Source: Leadbetterella lacunae
GTDB taxonomy: Bacteria > Bacteroidota > Bacteroidia > Cytophagales > Spirosomataceae
Assembly (NCBI RefSeq): GCF_042649125.1
Contig: NZ_JBHRYQ010000001.1
Location: 2,666,001 to 2,730,000, forward strand
Direction of reading: 5' to 3'
Length of the DNA: 64,000 nucleotides
Shown here: positions 35,294 to 44,601 of the stretch, one piece after another
Position numbering within the stretch: the stretch's first letter is position 1
Layout: the number at the start of each line of letters is the position of its first letter
Program-made: the position numbers and the translations under genes
Notes under the pieces: generated by a model
What the model was told of the DNA's origin: nothing
Database searches by the model: none
The model's input: only the letters and a program-made list of their open reading frames with translations

Positions 35294-36519
35294 TCACAAT
35301 AGATAAAAACTCAGACTTTTCGATTCACAACCTCCCTTTCGGCGTATATTCTATAAACGGAAGCGAAAAACACGTTGCAGTGGCTTACGGCGATTACATT
35401 TTAGATGTTTACGCATTGGCAAAACTCGGGCTTTTTGAGGAGTTTAAAATTGACATTTCGGTTTTTAAAAATGCCTTTCTCAATGATTTTATAGCCTTAG
35501 GAAAAATAAAGACATCAGCAGTACGACTAAAAATACAACAATTGCTAAAAGAGGAAGACCACCCCTTTTGGCAAAAAAACGCAACTTTTCTATATAAACA
35601 GGTCGCAATTACACTTCATCTTCCAGTAAAAATCGGTGATTATACAGATTTTTATTCATCCGAATCTCATGCCCGAAATGTGGGCATGATGTTTCGGGAC
35701 CCCGAAAACGCTCTTTTGCCAAATTGGAAACACATGCCTATCGCCTACCACGGAAGGGCAAGTTCTATTTTCGTATCAGGCACAAATTTTAAAAGACCAA
35801 AAGGACAAATCAAAGCCAAAGACCAAGAGCTGCCCAGTTTTTCGAGTACAAAACGCCTTGACTTTGAACTAGAAATGGGAGCTATAATAGGCAAAGACTC
35901 TGAGTGGCAGTCTGGCGTAGATGTCAACAAAGCATCAGACTATGTATTTGGCTATGTGCTATTTAACGACTGGTCGGCCAGAGATATTCAGCAGTGGGAA
36001 TATGTACCACTCGGGCCATTTTTGGGTAAAAATTTCTTTTCATCTATGTCTCCATGGGTAGTTACTTCTGAGGCATTAGAGCCTTTTAAAATTCCGACCA
36101 AACCACAAGACCCAGCCCCTCTGGACTACCTAAAAGAAAAAGAAGGCACTCAGTTTGATGTAAATTTGGAGGTATATTTTGAAACCAAGGAAGGACAAAG
36201 TAAGTTAATTTCAAAAAGTAACTTCAAACACTTGTATTGGACAGTTTCGCAGCAAATAGCTCATCATACGGTAAACGGTTGTAACCTAAAAATAGGCGAC
36301 GTGTTAGCCTCAGGCACTATTTCAGGCGATACAGCAGACGCGTTTGGCTCACTTTTAGAAATTACGTGGGGAGGCAAAAATCCGATCACCTTTGATGACG
36401 GCAGCTCCCGCACTTTCGTAGAAGACGGCGACAGTATAGTCATGCGAGGGTTTGCACAAAAAGATGATATTAAAGTTGGCTTCGGTGCCCTAAACAACAC
36501 CGTGCTTGCCACTGACTAA
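35284..36519 (+). CDS. fahA: Fumarylacetoacetase
   Basis: 411 residues. Typical features: IGDYTDFYSSESHARNVG, MPIAYHGRASSIFVSGT, YVLFNDWSARDIQQWEYVPLGPFLGKNF and GDVLASGTISG (metal and active-site residues). It splits fumarylacetoacetate into fumarate and acetoacetate. A second ATG at 35290 forms an ATGA overlap with the hmgA stop and is an equally good start. No maleylacetoacetate isomerase gene is in the window, so that step is non-enzymatic or encoded elsewhere. Confidence 0.95.
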   Translation: MDMITIDKNSDFSIHNLPFGVYSINGSEKHVAVAYGDYILDVYALAKLGLFEEFKIDISVFKNAFLNDFIALGKIKTSAVRLKIQQLLKEEDHPFWQKNATFLYKQVAITLHLPVKIGDYTDFYSSESHARNVGMMFRDPENALLPNWKHMPIAYHGRASSIFVSGTNFKRPKGQIKAKDQELPSFSSTKRLDFELEMGAIIGKDSEWQSGVDVNKASDYVFGYVLFNDWSARDIQQWEYVPLGPFLGKNFFSSMSPWVVTSEALEPFKIPTKPQDPAPLDYLKEKEGTQFDVNLEVYFETKEGQSKLISKSNFKHLYWTVSQQIAHHTVNGCNLKIGDVLASGTISGDTADAFGSLLEITWGGKNPITFDDGSSRTFVEDGDSIVMRGFAQKDDIKVGFGALNNTVLATD

Positions 36520-36530
36520 AAGATAATTTT

Positions 36531-37373
36531 ATGGTAACCATTAATCCCAAACACACCAATTTGGTAGACCTACAGGCTCTCCTGCAAAGTGCCGTAGCTC
36601 CTAGACCAATCGCCTTTGCGAGCACCATAGATGCCGATGGGCATGTAAACCTCAGCCCATTTAGCTTTTTCAATATATTTGGTACCAACCCGCCGACCCT
36701 AATTTTTTCTCCAAACAGAAGAGTAAGGGACGGATCAAACAAACATACCTACGAAAACGTGACCGAAACCCGTGAGGTGGTCATTCACATGGTAGATTTT
36801 GATTTGGCAGAGCAAATGTCTCTGAGTAGCTGCGAATACCCGAAAGGTGTGAATGAATTTGAAAAAGCAGGCCTAACCCCGATACCTTCTATGCAAGTAA
36901 AACCACCGAGAATTAAAGAGGCAAAAGTCGCTTTTGAATGTGAGGTGAAACAAATAATAGAAATGGGCTCAGAAGGCGGAGCAGCCAACCTGATTATTTG
37001 TGAGGTGATTTTAATGCATGTTTCGGAATCAATACTTGACAAAGACGGCAAAATAAACCCTTTAAATACAGATTGGATAGCCCGAAGTGGCGGAAGTATG
37101 TATGTACGAGCCAACGTGGATTCCATGTTTGAGATACCTAAACCAAACGTACAATTGGGTGTAGGAGTTGACCAAATACCAGAAAATCTAAAGATTCATT
37201 TTTCAGGAAATGAACTGGGGCGGTTAGCTAACATTCAGAAAATACCAGATGAAACCACTCAAAAAGAATTCCAAGCTAAGCAAGCTCAAAACACTGATTT
37301 TATTCAACTTACAAAAAAACACCTCGCCAAAGGACAAATAACCGAAGCTTGGTGCAGCCTTTTAGCCATTTAA
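36531..37373 (+). CDS. Flavin reductase-like (FMN-binding split barrel) protein
   Basis: 280 residues, the flavin-reductase fold: SAVAPRPIAFASTIDADGHVNLSPFSFFN and PPTLIFSPNRR in the first 70 residues are the FMN/NAD(P)H-binding motifs. It sits between fahA and the aromatic amino acid hydroxylase gene with gaps of 11 and 3 bases, so it is co-expressed with the pathway. None of the pathway enzymes is flavin-dependent, so its role is not obvious; recycling of pterin or another cofactor is a guess. Confidence 0.88.
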   Translation: MVTINPKHTNLVDLQALLQSAVAPRPIAFASTIDADGHVNLSPFSFFNIFGTNPPTLIFSPNRRVRDGSNKHTYENVTETREVVIHMVDFDLAEQMSLSSCEYPKGVNEFEKAGLTPIPSMQVKPPRIKEAKVAFECEVKQIIEMGSEGGAANLIICEVILMHVSESILDKDGKINPLNTDWIARSGGSMYVRANVDSMFEIPKPNVQLGVGVDQIPENLKIHFSGNELGRLANIQKIPDETTQKEFQAKQAQNTDFIQLTKKHLAKGQITEAWCSLLAI

Positions 37374-37376
37374 AAT

Positions 37377-38999
37377 ATGGAGATAAACGATATCATAGCC
37401 AAACTACCCAAGCACCTTATGCAATATGTGCTTGACCAAGACTACAGCCAATATTCGCCTATTGATCAGGCAGTATGGCGACATGTGATGAAAAAAAACG
37501 TGGCCTATCTACCAAAAGTAGCCCACGAATCATATGTTTCGGGTCTTGAATTAGCGGGCATTTCTACCGAAGAAATACCCACTATGTATGGTATGAATCG
37601 AATTCTTCAAAACATCGGCTGGGCAGCTGTTGCGGTAGACGGCTTTATACCCACCTCGGCCTTTTTGGAGTTTCAGGCATATAAGGTTTTAGTGATTGCC
37701 CAAGACATTCGTCAGCTAGAGAACATCAGTTACACGCCCGCACCAGACATTATACACGAGTCGGCCGGACACGCACCCATTATTGCCAACGCCGAATATT
37801 CAGAATACCTCCGTCGTATGGGCGAAATTGGCTGTAGGGCCATACCATCTGCTGAAGACCAAGCACTTTATGAAGCCACACGTTCTTTAGCCATTATAAA
37901 AGAAGCTTACGGCAGCGACACTAAAAAAATAGCCGAAGCACAAGAAAAGGTTGATTACTTACAACAAAATATGGGGCCGCTGTCTGAAATGGCACGACTC
38001 AGAAATCTGCATTGGTGGACGGTAGAATACGGCCTTATCGGCTCACTCGATAAGCCCAAAATATACGGAGCGGGGTTGCTTTCTTCTATTGGCGAAAGCA
38101 TCTCATGTCTAAAACCTGAAGTCACCAAACTGCCTTATACCTTAGCAGCGGCAGACGTTTCGTTTGATGTTACCCGACCACAGCCACAGTTATTCGTCAC
38201 GCCAGATTTTGCACATTTGAGTTTTGTTTTGGAAGAATTTGCCAACCAAATGTCTATCCGCAAAGGAGGGGCAAAAGGCATAGAAAGACTAATTGACTCT
38301 AAACAGATGGGCACCCTAACCTATAACACGGGCTTACAGGTTTCGGGAGTTTTTATGGAAATAATTAAGGACGACCAAGGAAAGCCAATTTACATAAAAA
38401 CCACGGGTCCAACCGCTCTTTCTTACCACGAAAAAGAGTTGATTGGCCACGGAACCAACTACCATGCACATGGATTTGGATCACCGGTTGGCAAACTGCA
38501 GAACATCAATATTCCGATAGAAAGGATGTCGCCGTTTGACCTTGAAGCATATAAAATAAAGGAAGGAAAACATACTACGCTTAAGTTTGAAGGAGGCATA
38601 GAGGTATCAGGCGAAGTAATTACAGGTGTGAGGACCGTTATGGGAGAAATCATTTTGATTAGTTTCAAAAACTGCACGGTAAAATACCACGAAGAAATAC
38701 TTTTTAGACCTGAATGGGGTGTGTTTGACATGGCCGTAGGAAACGAAATAGTTTCTGCTTTTGCGGGAGCGACAGACTTAAATTCGTTTGAGGTAGTTCC
38801 TCAAAAAGAAACCGAAGTAAAGACAGAAAGCATTTCGAAAAGTGCAGAAAGGCTTGAACTAGAGGGGCTTTATGCTGAGGTGCGTGAAATGCGAAATGCA
38901 AACAAAATAAACCGCGAGCGACTAAAAGAGATTTCGAATGAACTTGAAAAAAAACACCCTGAAGACTTGCTTTTGAAGCAGGAAATAGCCGAGTTTTGA
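37377..38999 (+). CDS. phhA: Aromatic amino acid (phenylalanine) 4-hydroxylase, long form
   Basis: 540 residues. The catalytic domain (about 1-320) holds the iron ligands of pterin-dependent hydroxylases: PDIIHESAGHAPI (two His) and SAEDQALYEATRSLA (Glu). It converts phenylalanine to tyrosine with tetrahydropterin. Proteobacterial PhhA is about 260-300 residues; here an extra about 200-residue C-terminal region (LKFEGGIEVSGEVITG, ending in a charged coiled coil) is present, which I do not recognise. Last gene of the operon; it completes a Phe-to-fumarate/acetoacetate route apart from the transaminase. Confidence 0.93.
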   Translation: MEINDIIAKLPKHLMQYVLDQDYSQYSPIDQAVWRHVMKKNVAYLPKVAHESYVSGLELAGISTEEIPTMYGMNRILQNIGWAAVAVDGFIPTSAFLEFQAYKVLVIAQDIRQLENISYTPAPDIIHESAGHAPIIANAEYSEYLRRMGEIGCRAIPSAEDQALYEATRSLAIIKEAYGSDTKKIAEAQEKVDYLQQNMGPLSEMARLRNLHWWTVEYGLIGSLDKPKIYGAGLLSSIGESISCLKPEVTKLPYTLAAADVSFDVTRPQPQLFVTPDFAHLSFVLEEFANQMSIRKGGAKGIERLIDSKQMGTLTYNTGLQVSGVFMEIIKDDQGKPIYIKTTGPTALSYHEKELIGHGTNYHAHGFGSPVGKLQNINIPIERMSPFDLEAYKIKEGKHTTLKFEGGIEVSGEVITGVRTVMGEIILISFKNCTVKYHEEILFRPEWGVFDMAVGNEIVSAFAGATDLNSFEVVPQKETEVKTESISKSAERLELEGLYAEVREMRNANKINRERLKEISNELEKKHPEDLLLKQEIAEF

Positions 39000-39412
39000 T
39001 TTTTGATTGCCAAAGAAGAAGCTTCTTTTTAATGGAGAATTAGGAATGGTTAAAGGTGAATTGTGAATGGTTAAATCAATTCGCACTTCTCAAAAAATTG
39101 CCACGAATGCACGAATAAATTCACAGCCAAGCAGCACTTCTAAAACTCATAACCCCTATGAAATCAAGCGACTGAAATTAAATTTATTAAGATTACAAAA
39201 GCTTTCAATCAAGCATTCATTCATTCAGTCAATCAATCAAGCATTCAAGCATTCCTTCAGTCATTCATTCAAACATTAAATCATTAAGTCATTAAATCAT
39301 TAAGTCATTAAAAACCTTCGAAAAAAATAAACAAAAACTATCTCTACCAAATCCTTGTTTTGCTTGGATAAAGAAAATACTAGACTAAATCATTGGTCTA
39401 CTGAAAGCACTT
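39000..39412. repeat. Gene-free stretch of simple sequence repeats
   Basis: About 410 bases without a credible gene. It contains GAATTGTGAATGGTTAA-type repeats (39030-39070), the block CAAAAAATTGCCACGAATGC (39090-39109), runs of ATTCATTC/ATCAATCA units (39205-39280), and five to six copies of ATCATTAAGT/AATCATTA (39275-39312). A related block (TCTCAAAAAATCGCCAGGAA) occurs at about 40554. The open frame at 39067-39279 is repeat translation. Confidence 0.6.
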
Positions 39413-40462
39413 ATGGAAGAAATTATAATTATTGGAGGAGGAATTAGCGGACTTACAACTGCCTATTATTTACAAAAAAACAATATCCCATTTGTATTGT
39501 TAGAAGCACAAAATAGGCTCGGTGGACGAATAGATACCGTTTTAGGCAAAAACCAAACACCTATAGAAATGGGTGCAACTTGGTTTAGCGATGCCCACCA
39601 AAACCTCATTGGACTATTAAATGAATTAGAAATACCCTATTTCCAACAATTCACCGAAGGAAACTCATTTTTCCAGTCGCACTCCTTTATTCCGCCTCAA
39701 GTATTTTTTACCCCACAGGCGAAAGAAGCCTCTTACCGCGTGAAAGATGGCACCCAAGCTATAATAGAAAAAATAGCGGCAACCATTCCTTCTGAAAAGA
39801 TAAAACTAGATACCAAGGTTATAAAAATAGCGGACAAAGCCGATTTCATAGAACTTACAGACAATGACGGAAATCTATTTCAAGCACGAAAAATAGTCAG
39901 TACAATACCGCCACAAATACTGGCTGAATCGGTGGAATTTGCACCAACTTTGCCTAAAGAAGTAAGCAACTTAATGGCAAATGTGCAAACTTGGATGAGC
40001 GGATCTATTAAGTTTTCACTCGAGTATTCGGAGGCATTTTGGCGTAAAAACGGTTTTTCTGGCACCATATACAGCCAGTCGGGAATGGCCGTAGAAGTAT
40101 ATGATCATTCCAATTTCGAAAATGACAAATTTGCACTAACGGGCTTTTTAAATGGCTCAGCAGCAATCTATTCACCACAACAAAGAGAAGAAATAGTTAG
40201 CGGAGAAATCAAAAAGCTTTTTGGCCCCGAAACACCAGAGTATCTATCCTACACGGACAAAATCTGGGACAATGAATTCATCTCGATTAAAAACCCGATT
40301 GCACTCAGAGCACACCAAAACAATGGCCACCCCTACCTTCTTGAAAGCTATTTTAACAACAAACTCCACCTCGCTGGCACAGAAACCGACACCCACTTTC
40401 CGGGTTACTTAGACGGAGCAGTTGCATCCGCCATGCGTGTTTTTGGTACATTAAGTTCTTGA
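39413..40462 (+). CDS. FAD-dependent flavin monoamine oxidase-family protein
   Basis: 349 residues. Dinucleotide-binding motif IIIGGGISGLTTAYYL at residues 5-20, followed by LLEAQNRLGGRID (the conserved E and GGR of the amine oxidase family) and a C-terminal FAD-binding LHLAGTETDTHFPGYLDGAVASA. It probably oxidises an amine; the substrate is unknown. It is shorter than typical monoamine oxidases (about 450-500), with a reduced substrate domain. Monocistronic. Confidence 0.9.
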   Translation: MEEIIIIGGGISGLTTAYYLQKNNIPFVLLEAQNRLGGRIDTVLGKNQTPIEMGATWFSDAHQNLIGLLNELEIPYFQQFTEGNSFFQSHSFIPPQVFFTPQAKEASYRVKDGTQAIIEKIAATIPSEKIKLDTKVIKIADKADFIELTDNDGNLFQARKIVSTIPPQILAESVEFAPTLPKEVSNLMANVQTWMSGSIKFSLEYSEAFWRKNGFSGTIYSQSGMAVEVYDHSNFENDKFALTGFLNGSAAIYSPQQREEIVSGEIKKLFGPETPEYLSYTDKIWDNEFISIKNPIALRAHQNNGHPYLLESYFNNKLHLAGTETDTHFPGYLDGAVASAMRVFGTLSS

Positions 40463-40710
40463 TTATGTAAAAAATGAATGGCCGGATAAAGCGATTTCTA
40501 ATACAAAATGTAGGTCAGCACCGAAGGCAAAACCAGTCTAATCTGGACTTTCTCAAAAAATCGCCAGGAATGAACATTACTTTAATGCTGAATTTATAAT
40601 GGTGAATAAAATACTCTCTGTTTACTACTTTACCAAAAAAAATAGGAACCAAAAAAACTTTGATCCCTATCCGGCTTCAATCTTCCTTTTAATTTATCAA
40701 ACTATACAAT

Positions 40711-41841
40711 TCACGGCTTTAAAGTTTTTTGTTTATTTCGTTTCCCCCACCACATTAAAAAACCCGTAACTGGCAGGCTGGCAGCCACTAACGAAAGCAA
40801 AAAAGCAAGAATTTTGCCCGGCAACCCCCATATTCCTCCTGTGTGAATGTCGTAGTTTAGCCGCAACAGTTTGTCTGCTCCTTTGGCGTCTTTAAATCGG
40901 CCATATATATTGTTTACACTAAGTTCTTCAAGCGAATATTGGTCAAAATACCGGTAATCCATTTTCCAATAGGTGCCTGCTTGGGTGTTTACATTTGCAG
41001 CTATCACCGAGCTGTCGGTTTCGGGTGGATGTACTTCCAGTGCCAAAGCATCCGGATGCTCATTTTTCATTTTCTCCCAAACCATGTCTATAGCAGGTTT
41101 ATTAAAATCGGCAGCCATATTTTTGCCTGAAACAGGCTCCACAAAAAGCAAGTCTTTCTCTCCGCCACCGAGTTTATAAATGCCATAAGCCACCCATTGA
41201 ATCCCAAACACTATGCCCGTAATGGCCACTATCAGCAACAAAACCGAGCTATAAAAGCCCAAAATACTGTGTAAATCAAAGTTTTTACGCTTCCACTTTG
41301 TGTTGTTTTTCCATTTAAACCAAAACCTTTGCCCGGCCGCTTTCTTGTTTTTAGGCCACCAAAGCACTATGCCACTTATGAGCATAAATACAAATATGAG
41401 GGTAGAATACGCCGTTATCGGCTGCCCAATATTGGGTGGCAACCACAAGTAATAATGTCCATTTATCACCCACCTAAAAAAGGCCTTATCCATGTTTTGA
41501 ACGTGAAGCTCTGCTCCCGAGTATGGATTATAATACACGATATAATAGTGCGAAACCGGCTCCATTCCATAATAAATAGCCTCTACGCTCCGCCCCTTCC
41601 CGGGGTAGTTGATAGCATGCAAATGGCACTTGGGCAGTCTAAGTTTAGCTTTCTCTTCAAATACCGATGGTGGCAATATGGGTTTATTTTCAACTTCCGA
41701 AAAGCGATACGCCTGCAAAGCATCCTGTATTTCAGCCTGAAAAGCATACAAACACCCCGTTATACTGATTATGAAAACCACCAGGCCGGTGCCAAGACCG
41801 AGCCAAAGGTGGATTTTCCGAATTGTAGTTTTAATATTCAA
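40711..41841 (-). CDS. PepSY-associated membrane protein (PiuB-like)
   Basis: 376 residues, four hydrophobic helices (about 12-35, 140-162, 195-218, 345-365), with PepSY-like regions between them and the family motif HLWLGLGTGLVVFIISITGCLYAFQ near the start. These proteins accompany siderophore receptors and may reduce or release iron from siderophores. Separated by 5 bases from the siderophore receptor gene, so in the same iron-regulated operon. Confidence 0.88.
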   Translation of the reverse strand: MNIKTTIRKIHLWLGLGTGLVVFIISITGCLYAFQAEIQDALQAYRFSEVENKPILPPSVFEEKAKLRLPKCHLHAINYPGKGRSVEAIYYGMEPVSHYYIVYYNPYSGAELHVQNMDKAFFRWVINGHYYLWLPPNIGQPITAYSTLIFVFMLISGIVLWWPKNKKAAGQRFWFKWKNNTKWKRKNFDLHSILGFYSSVLLLIVAITGIVFGIQWVAYGIYKLGGGEKDLLFVEPVSGKNMAADFNKPAIDMVWEKMKNEHPDALALEVHPPETDSSVIAANVNTQAGTYWKMDYRYFDQYSLEELSVNNIYGRFKDAKGADKLLRLNYDIHTGGIWGLPGKILAFLLSLVAASLPVTGFLMWWGKRNKQKTLKP

Positions 41842-41846
41842 AACTT

Positions 41847-44177
41847 CTAAAATTTATAATTGATACTCAAGCGGGCATTTCTAAGAGCTTCGGCTTGCCA
41901 ATAATAGTAGCCTCCCCACGAATAATACGCCCCAGAGTACAAGTACGAACTCAAGATATTGTTGACATTTAGAGCCACCCCAAACTTACCCGTTTGATAC
42001 GAAACCGCTCCGTCTACCCGTGTGTAGTTGGGCATCGTCTGTAGCGAATTATCATAGGCACCGTACCAAGCTGACCTTCCGCCCAAATATTGCACCCCAA
42101 GCGATGCACCTAAGCCTGTCAAGGCCGTGTTACTAAATTTGTAGCTCAACCACGCGTTTGATATATGTTTTGAAGTTCCGGCTATTTGCTGGCCCACCAG
42201 TATAGCTTCCGTATTTTTGGTTACTTTTCCATCAGTGTAGGCATAGTTTAGCGTCAGGTCTAAGCCGTGCAGCAGCTGCCCTCTCAGGTCTAACTCCAGC
42301 CCTTTGGTCTGCGTTTGTCCTACTTGAATAGAAAAATATTGATGCTCAGGATCAGCCGCTAACACATTATTTTTGGTGATGGCATAGGCCGAAACCGTAG
42401 ACGTCCAGAGGCCACCGAGCCATTCTTTTTTAAGTCCAATTTCTTTATTTCCACCCGTAATCGGGTCAAAACTCTTACCATCAAACGAGGCACCCGCCTG
42501 AGGCACAAATGCCTCATCTATAACCCCATACAAGCTCGTGCTTTTGTTTAACGAATAACTCAAACCTACTCTCGGCGTAAACTTAGAGGCTTTTCCCATG
42601 CCCGAATACGCATCGTAGTTTTCGGCTGTGGTATACCTTCCGGCCAGTGTAACCCGCAGTTTTTCATCCAAAAGTCTAATCTCATCCTGCACATACAGAG
42701 CCGAGTATTTTTGACCATACAGCACACCTCGCTCTCTGAGACTAAGGCTACGGTCATATTTTGGATAATCTGCAGCAGCTACGGTATTGTAAACCGGGTC
42801 ATACACATTCAATTTACCAAATGCCCCACCTTGGTTCCAGTCATGAAAAAAGTCTTTGTTGCCCATATCAACCCCTGCCAATATTCTGTGATTAAGCACG
42901 CCTGTTTTCATGTCGCCATTCACAAAAAACTGTCCCACTTTGGTGATTCCCTGCACATCCCAAATAGACGCCGTACGGGTTAAGGTATCGCCATTTGCCG
43001 AAAAACCACCCGCCCAAAGGCTCTGTCCTATTTGTTTATAACTCATATAAGCCAGTTGCCCCGTAAACTTCCAGTTGGCATTTATGGTGTGAGCCAAAGT
43101 CACAAAAAGCGAATTGTCATTGATGTTGGTAGGCGACATATTAGCCTCCGCAGTAGTAAAATTTACAGGCAAGTCGCCCAGACCATTGTTAGAAAAAGCA
43201 TAGTTGGAGCCAATCACCGACATTTGGTTAAACTGATACGTATATTCGGTTGTCAATGAAGTTTTGGGAGTAAACTGAAACTTCAGCACCGGAGCCACAG
43301 AAGCACGGTTATTAAACTCAAAGTCGCGGTGAGAGCCTTTTTGTTGCCCCATCAGGTTCAGTCGGTAAAGCACTTTACCTGTTTTGTCCAGTTTTCCATC
43401 AAAATCTAAAGTAGACCTATACGTGCCAAAACTCCCCACCGTGAGCCCAACTTCACCCTTTGTAAAACCCGTAGGTTTTTTGGTAACTACGTTATAAAAC
43501 CCACTCGGCTCGCCATTTGCCAGCATAAATCCGGCAGGCCCTTTCACAAATTCAATCCGCTCCACCATACTCATGTCTTCGGCCAGTGGTCCCCACGTAG
43601 ACTGCACATTCATCCCGTTTCTAAAACCCGCTATTTGCGAGCCACGCATATTTATTTGGGCGTAATTGTCCCAGTGTTCCACCCTACTAGCACCGCTCAC
43701 ATTTCGAGTTACACCCTCTAGCATATCAAAAATCTGCTGATCCTGTAGCACCTGCTTGGTTATCACTTGTATGTTTTGTGGCACTTCCAAAAGCGGCGTT
43801 TTTAATCGCAGTGATACCGACGGATAATCCGTTACATACTTACTTGGATTGGCCAACACCACCACCTCCATAAGCTCATTGGCATCTACTTCAAGCTCAA
43901 AATCCAAAACTGCAGACTCGTTTTCTTTCAGCACAACTTGCTTATTTTGAGCCTTCAAACCCACATAACTGGCTTGCACCGTATACGTTCCAGCCTTTAA
44001 ATCATTAAATACATATCGGCCATTTTCGTCAGCTACAGTACCTTTGGCTAGGCCTTTTATCACCACATTTACAAACTCCGCGGCTTGGCCATCTGAGGTA
44101 GAAACCTTTCCTTTTAATGTAATATTTTGGGCAAAAACATACTGCCCGATTAGTAAGAGTAAAACTATTTTTTTCAT
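41847..44177 (-). CDS. TonB-dependent siderophore receptor
   Basis: 776 residues. Signal peptide (1-16), an N-terminal carboxypeptidase-regulatory-like domain (about 20-105, GKVSTSDGQAAEFVNVVIKG), a plug (about 125-250, VPQNIQVITKQVLQDQQIFDML, NMRGSQIAGFRNGM, VEFVKGPAGFMLANGEPSG), and a 22-strand-type barrel ending with aromatic NARLSINYKF. Imports a ferric siderophore across the outer membrane. Two Fur-like palindromes lie just upstream. Confidence 0.94.
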   Translation of the reverse strand: MKKIVLLLLIGQYVFAQNITLKGKVSTSDGQAAEFVNVVIKGLAKGTVADENGRYVFNDLKAGTYTVQASYVGLKAQNKQVVLKENESAVLDFELEVDANELMEVVVLANPSKYVTDYPSVSLRLKTPLLEVPQNIQVITKQVLQDQQIFDMLEGVTRNVSGASRVEHWDNYAQINMRGSQIAGFRNGMNVQSTWGPLAEDMSMVERIEFVKGPAGFMLANGEPSGFYNVVTKKPTGFTKGEVGLTVGSFGTYRSTLDFDGKLDKTGKVLYRLNLMGQQKGSHRDFEFNNRASVAPVLKFQFTPKTSLTTEYTYQFNQMSVIGSNYAFSNNGLGDLPVNFTTAEANMSPTNINDNSLFVTLAHTINANWKFTGQLAYMSYKQIGQSLWAGGFSANGDTLTRTASIWDVQGITKVGQFFVNGDMKTGVLNHRILAGVDMGNKDFFHDWNQGGAFGKLNVYDPVYNTVAAADYPKYDRSLSLRERGVLYGQKYSALYVQDEIRLLDEKLRVTLAGRYTTAENYDAYSGMGKASKFTPRVGLSYSLNKSTSLYGVIDEAFVPQAGASFDGKSFDPITGGNKEIGLKKEWLGGLWTSTVSAYAITKNNVLAADPEHQYFSIQVGQTQTKGLELDLRGQLLHGLDLTLNYAYTDGKVTKNTEAILVGQQIAGTSKHISNAWLSYKFSNTALTGLGASLGVQYLGGRSAWYGAYDNSLQTMPNYTRVDGAVSYQTGKFGVALNVNNILSSYLYSGAYYSWGGYYYWQAEALRNARLSINYKF

Positions 44178-44183
44178 TAATTT

Positions 44184-44206
44184 TTATTTAGACTAATTAT
44201 AAATAA
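44184..44206. promoter_or_regulatory. Fur-like palindrome 1
   Basis: A 23-bp near-palindrome with arms TTATTTA (44184-44190) and TAAATAA (44200-44206), 7 bases upstream of the receptor ATG. The same arms and length occur at 44245-44267. Position before a siderophore receptor suggests Fur; the identity of the regulator is inferred. Confidence 0.65.
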
Positions 44207-44244
44207 GACCCAAAACTATAACGACATTTTAGAAGAAGCAAGTA

Positions 44245-44267
44245 TTATTTAGAATTATTTTAAATAA
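44245..44267. promoter_or_regulatory. Fur-like palindrome 2
   Basis: TTATTTA (44245-44251), nine bases, TAAATAA (44261-44267); near-perfect symmetry also inside the spacer (GAAT-T-ATTT). Its centre is 61 bases from that of palindrome 1. Confidence 0.65.
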
Positions 44268-44354
44268 GGAGACGAAAGCATATAATTTGGAGATTTCTGA
44301 AAACTAATTTTACATACCTCCCAGACGCATATTAAACACAAACATTAATTCACT

Positions 44355-44480
44355 CATATAATTTTTGGGCAGCCGGGCGGGCTTTCGGCACTCGCTCTTT
44401 TTGTTGCGGCTATCGCCACCAAAAAAAAGGAGCTCAAACAAAGCCTCTATCCCTGCTGCAAGCGAGCTCACGAGCATTTT
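44355..44480. repeat. G+C-rich dispersed intergenic element
   Basis: In the 424-base gap between divergent receptor genes lies a G+C-rich block (GGGCAGCCGGGCGGGCTTTC), an A-run with AGGAGCTC, and CCTCTATCCCTGCTGCAAGC. The order (G+C head, A-run, C/T tail ending near CTCAC) recalls the elements at 5348 and 48439, but sequence identity is low. Such blocks recur between Bacteroidota genes. No gene visible. Confidence 0.45.
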
Positions 44481-44601
44481 CCCCTCCACATATAATTTCA
44501 AAAACATTACACATTGAAAGCAACAGCTTGAAATTTTCTCACGTATCCACAGAGAACCATTTGCCCAAAGACCTAATTCCTTTTTTTTAAACCCTGCTCA
44601 A

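Noticed and set aside
39067..39279. 70-residue frame rich in S, H, K and F
   Set aside because: It is made of simple ATTCATTC/ATCAATCA repeats with no domain or promoter.
44310..44507. 65-residue minus-strand frame upstream of the receptor
   Set aside because: It covers a G+C-rich intergenic element and lacks any recognisable feature.
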